From Ichthyophonus hoferi (Eukaryota; Opisthokonta; Ichthyosporea; Ichthyophonida; Ichthyophonidae), in NCBI GenBank assembly GCA_002751075.1, contig NAOQ01000659.1, positions 16,540-31,681 on the forward strand: a DNA stretch of 15,142 nucleotides. Direction: 5' to 3'. Below the pieces are notes generated by a model. That model ran no database searches, was not told the DNA's origin, and worked only from the letters and a program-made list of their open reading frames with translations. Position numbers and translations under genes: made by a program. This document shows, in pieces, positions 1 to 9,175 of this stretch. Each line of letters starts with the position of its first letter. Position 1 is the stretch's first letter.

Positions 1-356
1 TCAGAAAGGGTGTATTTAGTAAGCATAAAAGAAGTTATTATTAATAGACTCCCCACATTGGTCAATTAATTTAGACTCAATCGTTATGGGTGTGGGTTTT
101 TCATTTGCCTTTCATTGGCTATTGAAGGATGATTCAAAAGTAGATTATCACAACCCTCTATTCTTAGACACTAACAGCGAGGCAAGTATGTGGCTTTATA
201 TCACACATGTGTATTGGTGGTAGGAGAGTAGCTCTTGACCCGAATTATGTTGTTGTTGTCCATAGAGAAACACCAATCAATTGGCCTAGGGCTGGTTTCC
301 CAACCAATACAATACAAGAGTCGAGTGATACATCCAGGACTAGAATTAGTCAAGAT
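1..356 (+). other. 5' flank and probable leader of the RS-protein gene
   Basis: No separate gene is visible here. The reading frame of the RS protein is open back to an ATG at 207, but the roughly 50 residues from there to the ATG at 357 are not RS-rich and look like ordinary leader sequence. ATTGG or CCAAT pentamers occur about six times, near 57, 113, 213, 273, 280 and 303, and could act as CCAAT boxes. No TATA box stands out. The transcription start cannot be placed, and an upstream non-coding exon is possible. Confidence 0.4.
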
Positions 357-1012
357 ATGAATGGAGAAAGGTCACGGTCTGCTTCGCCATTATCTACTGA
401 GCCATTATCCGTCCGATCTCAATCTAGATCTAGATCGCGATCGCCACATAGATCCAATGATTGGTCTCCTTCTGATAGGCATTCTTCACACGAAAGATCT
501 CATCGGAGATCAGAAAGAAATTCCAATCGCGAATCAAAACATTACGTGAAATACCGATCGCATACCAAACCTAGATCTAGATCTCTATCATTATCTAGTC
601 GAGAACAATCTACTAATGAAGATGGTTATAAGATCAGAAAGAAGGGTAGCGAGGATGAGAGAGGAGAGAGTAATATAAAGATAGAAGGCTCCCCCAAGAA
701 GAAGAGATCGAGTGGTAGTGGATTGAATGGTAACAATGATGGTGAAAGTAGTGATAGAATGAAACAAAGAAATAGAGAGCCTATCAGATATGCAGAGGAA
801 GGAAGTTATGACAGAAAGTCTACGAGAGATGACAGAAAGTCTACGAGAGGGGGGAGGAAAGAAAAACGAGAAAAGGGAGAGGGAGAGAGAGAAAGGAAAA
901 AGCTGTCAGTAAGCGAAACTAATCTGGAATACGAAACAGTGGAAGAGATGGAAGCTGTAGTAGCCGTTTTGAGCAAAGAGTTATTGGCTGCCAAAGATAA
1001 GTTATTAAGTAG
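357..1012 (+). CDS. Arginine/serine-rich (RS domain) nuclear protein, 5' coding exon, partial
   Basis: I do not recognise the specific gene. Seen: from the ATG at 357 the frame encodes about 218 residues. Residues 6-85 are a classic RS region (including SRSRSRSPHRS and PRSRSLSLSS). A Lys/Arg/Glu/Gly-rich charged stretch follows to about residue 190, with a duplicated DRKSTR. The end is a predicted helix (ETVEEMEAVVAVLSKELLAA). RS regions of this kind are typical of splicing factors and nuclear-speckle proteins, where SR-protein kinases phosphorylate the serines. The frame reaches a stop at 1044 only through a poly-T run and microsatellite, so the exon most likely ends at a splice donor: GT dinucleotides at 1009, 1013 and 1019 are candidates, and 1012 is used here as the end. 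Downstream exons were not identified, and no RNA-recognition motif is encoded in this exon. An alternative start at 207 is in frame but less likely. Confidence is high for coding, low for identity. Confidence 0.75.
810..849 (+). repeat. Two-copy 21-bp coding tandem repeat
   Basis: A 19-base identical block starts at 810 and again at 831, giving a period of 21 bases that keeps the reading frame. It encodes the doubled DRKSTR in the RS protein. Two identical copies suggest a recent slippage duplication. Confidence 0.8.
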
Positions 1013-1025
1013 GTGTAGGTCTATG

Positions 1026-1094
1026 TTTTTTTTTTTTGTCTATTAAATATGTATATGTATATGTAGACACACATATACACACATATATATATAA
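1026..1094. repeat. Poly-T run followed by TA/CA microsatellite
   Basis: Twelve T bases at 1026-1037 are followed at 1047-1094 by alternating TATG, CACA and TA units. It lies just after the candidate donor sites of the RS exon, so it is probably intronic. Confidence 0.8.
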
Positions 1095-1161
1095 CCATAT
1101 GTAAGTATCTTTCTATCTCAAGAATTACTACCGTTTCTACACTCATACCTTGTTTTTGTAG

Positions 1162-1239
1162 CATTTTTCTCACCACCTCGGCTTCATTTTTAAAATCTAT
1201 ACTAGCTAGGTTATATGTTGGAATTAGTCTCAATTTCAT
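1162..1239 (-). other. Minus-strand coding-like segment, possible small exon
   Basis: Read on the minus strand, this stretch starts with an ATG at 1239-1237 and encodes a protein-like sequence (for example IDFKNEAEVVRKMLQKQ). It is preceded by AACAG (possible acceptor) and followed after an AAG by GTATGAG (good donor match). Against it: no pyrimidine tract before the acceptor, no partner exon found on this strand, and a short length. On the + strand, TTTTTGTAG just before 1162 could instead be an acceptor for the RS-protein gene. No family recognised. Confidence 0.15.
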
Positions 1240-1257
1240 TTCTGTTATTATGTTTTG

Positions 1258-1291
1258 ATTAATTGGCTGATATTAGTATCAGCCAATTAAT
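1258..1291. repeat. Perfect 15-bp inverted repeat with ATTGG/CCAAT arms
   Basis: The left arm at 1258-1272 (ATTAATTGGCTGATA) and the right arm at 1277-1291 are exact reverse complements, separated by TTAG. Each arm contains one CCAAT-type pentamer. It could be a hairpin, a paired binding site, or the remnant of a short palindromic element. Confidence 0.85.
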
Positions 1292-2515
1292 TAATAGGGG
1301 CATTCACAGCCGTAGCAACGAACGTTTTTAATTTAGTTAAAACACCTAATGATCAAAGAACCAATCGGATTTCGTGTTTAAAAATTGGATATCGAGCTCA
1401 AACTCTATGTGGGATAGGGATATATATACAATCAGTATATTTTTATTATTTATCCATACAAACTTTATACTAATATAATACAATTTTTTACTTGGTTAAC
1501 TAACTGCATAGTGTTAATATTTATACACCCTGCACTTTGGGACTACTATCTTCTTAAGATGTATTAAGAGCGAGAGGGAGTGAGAGCTATCCTTATTAAC
1601 TAAGTCATCTGTTGCACCCTTCAGGGCTGCGTCTAAAGAGAGAACTAGAACGTTTCACACCAACGACGTAGTGTCTCAACAGACAGAGATATATACTCCT
1701 GTGTATGCACACATAAATATTTAGTCTGCGAGTTTTACAATTAAGATACTATCCATTGTCTTTGGTAAATGGTGCAGCATTGCTGATGAAACGGCTTGAT
1801 GTGTGTCTGCGTTGATATCCTGGGTTATATTTTAATATCAAATAGTGGGAAATGGTATAGAGATTTCTGTTATATAAAGCTATATATACAATATAAGCAT
1901 AATACTTTGTCATAATTACTTAATTATTAGATTAATTAATGAGTGCGTTGTCAGTTAGACTATATATAATGTTATATTTAGATAATATAAAAGGTCTGCG
2001 TCTGTGACAGGGGCCTACACTCTTGATTCTACAGTGATAACTGAATAAAATTCTCATGTTTTTTGTTTTGATGTTCTGCTAACAATGGTTGGCTACCATC
2101 TAACAATGGATGAGATAATAACTACAGCCAGCAATATAATAGTTCCAACAGTGAAATATAGTTAACTTAACAGACTGAAATCGTCAATTTTAGTAGCAAT
2201 GATTGGCTACTAAACAGATTCGTGTATTGATAAATACTACATTACATACAGGATCGATTAATGGGGTTGGTCCCAAACTAATAAACTCTAACCAATAAGA
2301 TCTCTCTACTAAAATTTCTGATCAGGGTAGCATGTTTAGAGTAGTGACGCAAACATTTCCTGGCTTCGTATACGTGCATGTACATGTCATACATATCTAT
2401 GAGATTGGGACCTAATTAAAAGATTCATCTTAACAAAACTATTATTCTACATAATCAATGTTAAAATATGCACTATAACATTGTACTGTTTTTAGGAGGT
2501 TGAATTTTTCGTACG
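1292..2515. other. Non-coding AT-rich stretch, no gene seen
   Basis: No reading frame of note on either strand. The sequence is AT-rich, with scattered TATATA runs (1420, 1880, 1960) and a few CCAAT-type pentamers. It could contain introns of the RS-protein gene, but no convincing exon was found. Confidence 0.5.
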
Positions 2516-2518
2516 CCC

Positions 2519-3062
2519 ATTGGCTCACGTTATTCTCGCGAATTCCAGTTTAAGCGCTCAGAGGAACCAACCAATTGATAAAAGTATCTTCGGCATTGGA
2601 GTACATCTCCTCTGGGGATTGAGGCAAAAGAATTGAGAGTTAATGTCGTTTTTAATTGGATGGAATAACAAAACGAGTAGTGCAGTTACATAATTGGCAA
2701 ATTAAAAATAAAATCTTTATCCAATCAGAAAAAGGAAGCATGTACAATACCCAATCAAATGGCATTTATTCTACATAACTAGAATAATAAAGCTTTATTT
2801 GGATTGGTGCCATAGCAGGCATGTAGTAAATACTAAAGTGACAGAGTAATAAATATTCCATATTTCTGGTAGTACTATATACGGAACTATTGGATTAATT
2901 TAAATCTCATGCTATATTTATTATTGGCTTATACTCACCAATCCGTGCGGACTATTCTTGAATTTGACATCTCGGTTAATGACACTTTATTGAGCCCCTA
3001 TTGGTTCGGAAAGGTGATAAATATGATATGTCTATATTTCTCATTGGTTTCCCGGAACCAAT
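2519..3062. promoter_or_regulatory. Dense cluster of CCAAT/ATTGG pentamers
   Basis: By hand count about 14 CCAAT or ATTGG pentamers fall in these 544 bases, against roughly one expected at this base composition. Both orientations occur. CCAAT is the core of the NF-Y binding site in animals, which normally occurs once or twice per promoter, so this density is unusual. No gene begins close by: METTL6 starts 1.5 kb downstream. It may be a regulatory block, or a group of small dispersed elements that each carry the pentamer. Confidence 0.35.
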
Positions 3063-3063
3063 A
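2999..3063. repeat. Nested inverted repeat with CCAAT-type ends
   Basis: TATTGGTTCGG at 2999-3009 is matched in inverse orientation by CCGGAACCAATA at 3052-3063, with one base of length difference. Nested inside, ATTGGTT (3043-3049) and AACCAAT (3056-3062) form a perfect 7-bp hairpin with the 6-base spacer TCCCGG. The 65-bp unit could be a very small non-autonomous element or a regulatory palindrome. An open frame crossing it (3001-3201) does not look like a gene. Confidence 0.6.
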
Positions 3064-4139
3064 AGCAGCCAGAATGTATTTTTTATAAATAAGGATATGT
3101 CATGTAAGAGGTTATCAATCGCATCGTTAATTGATGAGAATCTTAATCTTAATCTGCCTTTTAGAGTAGCAGGTTATTGCACACTCTACGATTATAAATA
3201 AATACAACACAAATAAAATATCACTTTATATATGTTCCTATTATCAGCATTATATAATACTATTGAATACTGCAAATTGGCCCCTGTAGTGTACTATATA
3301 TTCATAACTAGACACGGTAGAGACTAGAAAATCACGGCTCAGCAAGAGCCACATGTACAGAGAAAGTAAAGTTTAACTCTAGGGAGACCATTCTAACTCT
3401 AGGGGGCACTCGACTAACTGAACTGCAAATGTGTAATAAATAACTAATAACTATAATAACCAATATACGTATTATAAAATATATAATATAATAATACTTC
3501 GTATTGTTTGTTTGTCATATATTTAGGTATGTATATATGGACAAGTTACTATTGTAGCATACAAGTTATCACCAGAGTATCTAAAGGCATTTTAAAACAC
3601 CTCCGGTTTTGTAAGAACTTAGGATAATAGGATAATAATACACACACGTGTAGTATTCTTGTATTTGCATTAACCGTTTATGCCTTATTTTTTATACAGC
3701 CCCCAAGAATATGATTATTACATGGACACATACACCAATATAGCCTTACTTATTACATAAATGCCTACATATACCCATTTACTCTTCACACAACATTAAT
3801 TATAAACTAGTCAATCCATACTAAATTAAAACATATAGCCTGCCTATCTTTGATTCATTAGGTATTTGTACCTTCATGTTCCTTGTTTATTCTCCATTGA
3901 TATATTACACACCCTTGCTAGGTCTTCCTTCTATTGTATTTATCTCTCTTTCTTTCTTTGTATCTTTCGCCTACCCTCATTACCTCTTTTTATACCTTCT
4001 TGAACATGCTTCCGTTTACCCCCTGATATATATTCCGCTCCGTTATGTCAACCTCATATTCGGAGTATCTCTTCCTTTCCAATTGCTTACCTGTTATTTT
4101 AATTTCTAAAATATTCCATGCCTTACCTTGTTCCTCCAT
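3064..4139. other. Non-coding stretch, no gene seen
   Basis: AT-rich sequence without convincing exons. An 11-base direct repeat TAACTCTAGGG occurs near 3375 and 3393. Open frames at 3876-4109 are pyrimidine-rich and rich in Phe, Leu, Tyr and Ser, which is typical of chance frames in T-rich DNA. Confidence 0.5.
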
Positions 4140-4310
4140 ACATAATGGTTTTTTTCCCCACCTCTTCCTCAGTTCTCTCCCCTCACTCTTCCTCCCTTTT
4201 CCTCACTCTTCCTCCCTTTTCCTCACTCTTTCTCCCTCCCTACTCTTGTTCCTCTGCTACCATGATTATTCTTTATTTTCCCTTTTACCTGACTCTTTAT
4301 TTTTCCCTTT
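4140..4310 (+). repeat. Pyrimidine tract with 20-bp tandem repeat
   Basis: The + strand is almost entirely C and T. The unit CCTCACTCTTCCTCCCTTTT begins at 4181, repeats exactly at 4201, and continues as a diverged third copy at 4221-4240. Open frames across it are low-complexity shadows. It lies about 200-380 bases upstream of the METTL6 start codon and may be 5' flank or leader intron. Confidence 0.75.
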
Positions 4311-4516
4311 TAAAAACATGTTCCTATTTATTACTGTCATATGCAAGTGTATAAATTCTACAATTAATTAAAAATTAACATGGACTTTCTATTGGTGTTT
4401 GCGTCAGCATCATAAATCATACCGTGCCCTGCAACCCTAAAATCCTCTTAACAGCAAATGGTCTTAAGACCTCCTGTACTATCTCATCTCATAAGATAAT
4501 CCCATCACCTAACAGG

Positions 4517-7290
4517 ATGGAAGAAGAAAGAGAAGAGGAGAGGATAGAGACCTCCCCCTTGGAGCTATCTGAGGAACAGAAGGCCTCCCTGCTAAAGGAT
4601 ACCAAGTTGGTGACAGAGTTTTGGCGTAATAAATATGAAAAGGTGTGTTGATTGGGTCATTTATTATTTTAATTTTTAATGATAATTTTTAGTGGATTTT
4701 AATATTTATTTTCAATAGTAAACTTTACTATTTAATGTGCTTAACTATTTAGTTGCGTTGTATCTTTCCTATTGGCTCTCACTCGGTATAGTCATAAATG
4801 TACGAATCATATGCTTTTATTCTCCTTAATATCCAACCAGCATTCTTGATGACAAAAGATATAGGGGGAGAGGAGGTAAATATACTGAAGCAATGAGATA
4901 TTGTAATTGGGTTAGCTCTACCCTTACTATTGGTTGGATAAAGTCTAAAACATACCGACGTATCAGGAAGCGGGAAGGAATTGGGATCTATTCTACAAAA
5001 GAAATCAGACCAATTTTTTCAAAGATCGTCATTGGACAACAAGGGAATTTGAGGAATTATTACCGGAGAATAGTGGAAAAGTAATCTTCGATTGGCTACT
5101 TAGTGTGCAACTTTTATCTTTTATCTCAGCCCCTCATTACCTTCACGCCGTCTCACTTCTGTTTTCTGTCTCCTATTGGTTACTGGTTACTGCTGCTGTT
5201 TTTAGCCAATGATATCTTGGCTTGTTTGTTGTTCACCTATCATTTATAGATCCATTTATCCAATCATTCTTTTGTTTCTTCTTAACTAACTATTCTACCC
5301 CATCTGTTTATTAGTCGGTTATTTCTCGTTAGTATATTATAGGTCCTAAGCAACCAGATACATGCACATATACATATATATAACCAAATTTTCTCTGCCA
5401 CCCCTTCCTCTCCTTCTTTCCTTATTTATACTTCCCTCCCTTCATCTACGCATCTACAACCACAACCACGTGTCCACAGTACAATCTCCATCTCACTAAG
5501 TTATAATCCACCAATCGCACACACTTCCCTTTACAGAATGCAGGTGAACCATTGGTTATCTTTGAAGTAGGATGTGGTGTTGGTAACGCCTTCTTCCCAC
5601 TTCTAGTGGATCTACCTAACCTTCAAGTCAATGCCTGTGACCTCTCTCCTAGGGCTATAAATCTTATTAAGGTGGGTGTGTCAAACACAGTAAAGTCTGG
5701 ATAGTGTGTATGTATCTATGTATAGGCGAGAATGTGTGAATATCCAATAGGCATAGGATGCATCTTATATATTGATTATTGATTGGTTTAATGCATTCTG
5801 GTATGCATTGTTTAGGAGCGTAGGTTGTTTGACCATTTTAAATTGTATATGTGCCAATAATGTGACCACGCTTTTTAATCTTCAAAATAGGAATTTTAAA
5901 CTTCATTATGAGAATCTGAATCATCAGCATATTCAATAAACACCAAAAACAAAGATAAGATATATTAACTGCATTGCATTTCGGGTGTTAATAAATATTA
6001 GGTGGCCTGATTGTTTTTATCTTATCTTTGTTTTTTGCGAATATTTGGATGATTCTCATATTGAAGTTTAAAATTCACATGGAAGTTTTTTAAATTTCTA
6101 TTTGGAAGATTAAAAGGTATTATAGTTATAGTTAACATGTGTTTCATGATCATTGACCAGTATATTCATCTCTTTTTCTTCCTCTACAGGAGAACCCTCA
6201 ATATGATTCTAATAGATGCAATGTGTTCGTCTGTGATATTACACAACAAGATATTACTGACAATGTAACATCTTGTAGTGTGGATTGTGCCACGATGATC
6301 TTTGTCCTCTCTGCCATTCATCCTGATAAAATGGCAAATGCTATTGAGAATGTTGTCAAGGTAAAGTACTCTCTACTCCTCTCTTCTTATCCCTCTCCCT
6401 TTCTCTCTATTTCCCTCTCTCTAAGAAATAGCTAACCGCACACACTGGTCTAATATATAACCCGTTTTTAATACAGACAGTACGACCAGGAGGAATGATA
6501 CTAGTGCGTGACTATGGAGTCAATGATAACGCTATGCTAAGGTTCAAGCCTGGTCACAAACTGTCTGAGAGATTCTATGTAAGACAGGACGGCACTAGAG
6601 CCTACTACTTCGAGACAGGTAAGCAATTGGATATGGTTGTACACCTCCATACTACGGTATTACACCAACGACACAGCAACATCTACTATCTAGTATTCTA
6701 TAGATATAGATATGTCTATGTCTGTCTTTTTTACTCCTCTCTTAACCCTTTTCCTGGCTTTCTTGGTCCGTGTTTGTATAATACTCGACTTTCTGTCTAA
6801 TTATGAGTACATGTGGTACTGTTATACCTGCATGCATATCATGTATGTCATTTCTATATTTTTATCCAAGTATTTTTCTATTCTAGATATAGCATGCATA
6901 AATATACTATATCTAGCTCTTATTTGAATGTTCATTATATGGTATAGCCTATATTATTTTACTCTCCTTGTATATTTGCATACTCCCTTATCCACTTAAA
7001 CCTGGAGACGCACACTTCCAAATGAACTCAAATCAGTTTATATAAATCTCTTTTTTTGAAACATGATTCTAACCCATCCCACTCACACGTACATACCTTC
7101 CTGTCCGCCTACCTACATACGCACATACACATACACCCAACCTTTAGAGGAACTGTCCAAGATTTTTGCTGCTGCGTCTTGTGAGACCGTGGAATGTTCC
7201 TATGTACATAGACGAACTACCAACAAAAAAGAATGTATTGATGTTCCTAGGATTTTCGTTCAAGGAAAATTTAGAAAGCCACTTGCGTAA
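4517..7290 (+). CDS. METTL6: METTL6-type tRNA N3-methylcytidine methyltransferase (six exons)
   Basis: Six exons at 4517-4642, 4967-5080, 5537-5671, 6190-6360, 6477-6618 and 7148-7290 give 276 residues and a stop. All introns are GT-AG; they are phase 0 except the last, which is phase 1. Human METTL6 has 284 residues. SAM-dependent class I methyltransferases of this family make 3-methylcytidine at C32 of tRNAs; METTL6 acts on serine tRNAs with seryl-tRNA synthetase as partner (known for the family). Seen: NWDLFYKRN and FFKDRHWTTREFEEL (about 47-71), the SAM-binding loop FEVGCGVGN (89-97), acidic residue D115 in ACDLSPRAI, D141 in VCDIT, FVLSAIHPDKM (163-173), VRDYGVNDNAMLRFK (192-206), FYVRQDGTRAYYF, and a C-terminal VPRIFVQGKF block. 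These match METTL6 better than METTL2/METTL8, and no mitochondrial extension is seen. The start at 4517 is chosen because it gives the usual length; an in-frame ATG at 4424 would add 31 residues. No break is visible, so the gene looks functional. Confidence 0.95.
5872..6116. mobile_element. MITE-like inverted-repeat element in METTL6 intron 3
   Basis: About 245 bp with long imperfect terminal inverted repeats. The ends are TTTTAATCTTC on the left (from about 5873) and its complement GAAGATTAAAA on the right (to about 6115). Further matching blocks include GAATTTTAAACTTC, TATGAGAATC and a perfect 18-bp pair, 5945-5962 with 6018-6035 (AAAAACAAAGATAAGATA). The right arm has about 26 bases absent from the left. 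The unmatched centre is about 55 bp. It has no coding capacity, so it resembles a non-autonomous DNA transposon of the MITE type. A target-site duplication could not be fixed, and the superfamily is unknown. It sits inside the 518-bp intron 3 away from both splice sites. Confidence 0.75.
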
Positions 7291-7519
7291 AAAGAACTAT
7301 TATTTATTTGTGGCCGTCTCCTCCTATGTATATATCTAGCTATACCTACACACATCCACCTATATTTTGTTGAAGTTGCATTTTACTTTAGTCAGTTAGT
7401 TTCTTGGTTTTTTATTTCTTGGTTTGCTTGAATATTATTGGACACTGAGATACAAAGGAAAAAGTATTAATGGCATTGGATGGTGCCAAGTTATATGATG
7501 CATCTATTGTATGAATAAA
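7291..7519 (+). other. METTL6 3' untranslated region with poly(A) signal
   Basis: The stop codon at 7288-7290 is followed by T-rich sequence. The hexamer AATAAA at 7514-7519 is the first canonical poly(A) signal downstream, about 225 bases after the stop. Cleavage would be expected some 10-30 bases further on. Confidence 0.6.
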
Positions 7520-8197
7520 AAGCCTCTTCAATATCTTTTGTGTGAGGAAATGCTTTTCACGTGCATGACATGTCTTACGGAGATGCATTTTTCTTCTCTA
7601 TTCTGGTCTAATGTCAGTTTAAATACACATGAACTTTGGAGATATGATCGGCTGTGTAGAATTGCACAATAAATCATTAATAATTGGTGCAGTACTATCT
7701 ATTCGGATTAACCAATGGGCATATCGTTCCGTGTTCACTGCATATGACGTCAAGTACATACGATCTAGCCTGCTTAAACCAATTGCATTACAGATCATGA
7801 TTCACTACAATTCTACCCAATTAGAATTCCAGATTAGTGATTGACATTTATTGGCTTAACCTAAGAAAAGCATGGAGCCATTTTTATTAAGATGTATTTG
7901 TAGTTACACAAGTACATTTTGCCGCTAATATCCTCTTTCTAGTGGCTACAATCTATACTCATTTAGTTTGGGTATTATGATATAAGGTACGCCATATATT
8001 ACTTTACAGCACGTGATGTTTATCAACTATCCATATAAGTTATGATTTGGCCAGATTAAAGGGGCTCTTTCTCACTCTGAGAATGCACTAATATAGTCAG
8101 ATCCTTATTAAAATTTAGCATGGTTGAGGATAGGTCTTTTATTATTTAATCTAGGTAGAAGGGGCTCCATGAAATCGGCCAGAACCAAGACAGTGCA
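7520..8197. other. Intergenic stretch, no firm gene
   Basis: An open frame at 7629-7844 (71 codons) has no recognisable domain and lies in a patch rich in CCAAT/ATTGG pentamers, five or more between 7680 and 7855. It is probably a chance frame. Nothing else is visible. Confidence 0.45.
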
Positions 8198-8429
8198 ATG
8201 TTGAATATACGACATCGTGTGGGTCCTCTTCCCTCACCCTCTAATACGAAGGATATACTATTACAACTTGAAATATATGATTGTGAACTATTACCTATCA
8301 GAATATATCTGTACATTTTCTTTAGCCTCTAATAGCATGCAGACAGTACATGCAACCACAAAAGGACCGTGGTACCAACCATTGGGGTTTGTCAATAAAA
8401 ATAAGACAAAGGCTAAGAAAAAATTGTAA
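8198..8429 (+). CDS. Candidate two-exon micro-gene or terminal exons, unrecognised
   Basis: Tentative. An ATG at 8198 opens a frame with protein-like content (RHRVGPLPSPSNTKDILLQ). GT at 8283 and the acceptor TTTTCTTTAG ending at 8325 would remove a 43-bp intron and join it in phase to a second segment (TTKGPWYQPLGFVNKNKTKA, then a lysine-rich tail) ending at the stop 8427-8429. The product would be 62 residues. Very short introns are known in several compact animal genomes. The donor match is weak, the sequence is short, and no family is recognised, so chance is a real alternative. If only the second segment is real, it could be the last exon of a longer gene whose other exons were missed. 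Confidence 0.22.
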
Positions 8430-8811
8430 CAGCGATAATAGATTAATACATAGAAGAGCTCACTCCCAAATGTAGACTTCAGAAGGATGATTTATAATTG
8501 CTGTTGAATATTGAATATTGCCCATCTTTGCGAAGGCTTTTTTTAAACTAAGTTATCCATCCTAGATTACTGTCTTTCCTCTATATAACCCCAATCAAGG
8601 TTGAAACCTGTGACAATCTGTTAATCGACTCTGCTCTGTTAATTCCCGTGTCCAATCCGACTTTTTACATCCTTAAATATTGTCGTAATAATCCACTACT
8701 ACAATGGTCCTCACACGAACCACACCTGTTAGACAGGACTACAAAAATCGAGATTACAATTTTCTAAATTAGACTAATAATGAGCATTGGCTATGAACTT
8801 CTATTAAACTA

Positions 8812-8866
8812 GTATATAGTAATATGTATTAATATTATAGTATATAATAATATGTTAATATAATAG
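8812..8866. repeat. Imperfect AT-rich tandem duplication
   Basis: A unit of about 27 bases beginning AGTATATAGTAATATG is followed by a diverged copy beginning AGTATATAATAATATG. The sequence is almost pure A and T. Confidence 0.55.
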
Positions 8867-8882
8867 CTGATCGCCTTGACCA

Positions 8883-8966
8883 GGACTTAATCTGTATTTA
8901 AACCTTAGATTAAGCTAGTGATCGATATAAGCAAACGATCTAAACCAGCATAGATCGGGACTTAAT
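8883..8966. repeat. Paired direct and inverted CTTAATCT repeats
   Basis: GGACTTAATCTGTATTTA at about 8883 recurs as GGACTTAATCTACATTTA about 66 bases later. Between them, AGATTAAG at 8907-8914 is the exact inverse of CTTAATCT at 8886-8893 and could form a hairpin. GATCG also recurs three times nearby. Meaning unknown. Confidence 0.5.
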
Positions 8967-9175
8967 CTACATTTAGCATTTGCCAGCTCTATAGATATAC
9001 GGATGCGGGCTAGTAGAAACAGATCACTTGGGTCGAAATGTTTCATAGCAGCAGCTTAAAAGCACTTACCCATCAATTTGGGGGATTGAGTACTTGTTAA
9101 TTTGCATATTGGGGGAAATTAAGACAGCAGTTTATTAAAACTGCGAATGAAATTCACATGGAGGACTTGTTATAG

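Noticed and set aside
3000-3010. GGTTCGG resembling a tRNA B box
   Set aside because: No matching A box, acceptor stem or cloverleaf could be formed around it; it is part of the CCAAT inverted repeat.
3001-3201. 66-codon open frame
   Set aside because: It runs across an inverted repeat and has no recognisable motif.
3876-4371. Several overlapping open frames on the + strand
   Set aside because: They fall in a C/T-rich tract with a tandem repeat and translate to low-complexity Phe/Leu/Ser/Pro; typical chance frames.
6495-6927. Open frames extending from METTL6 exon 5 into intron 5
   Set aside because: Coding similarity to METTL6 stops exactly at the donor 6618; the rest is intron read-through.
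9150-9162. 13-base match (AAATTCACATGGA) to the right arm of the intron 3 MITE at 6071
   Set aside because: The identity does not extend on either side, so it is too short to call a second copy.
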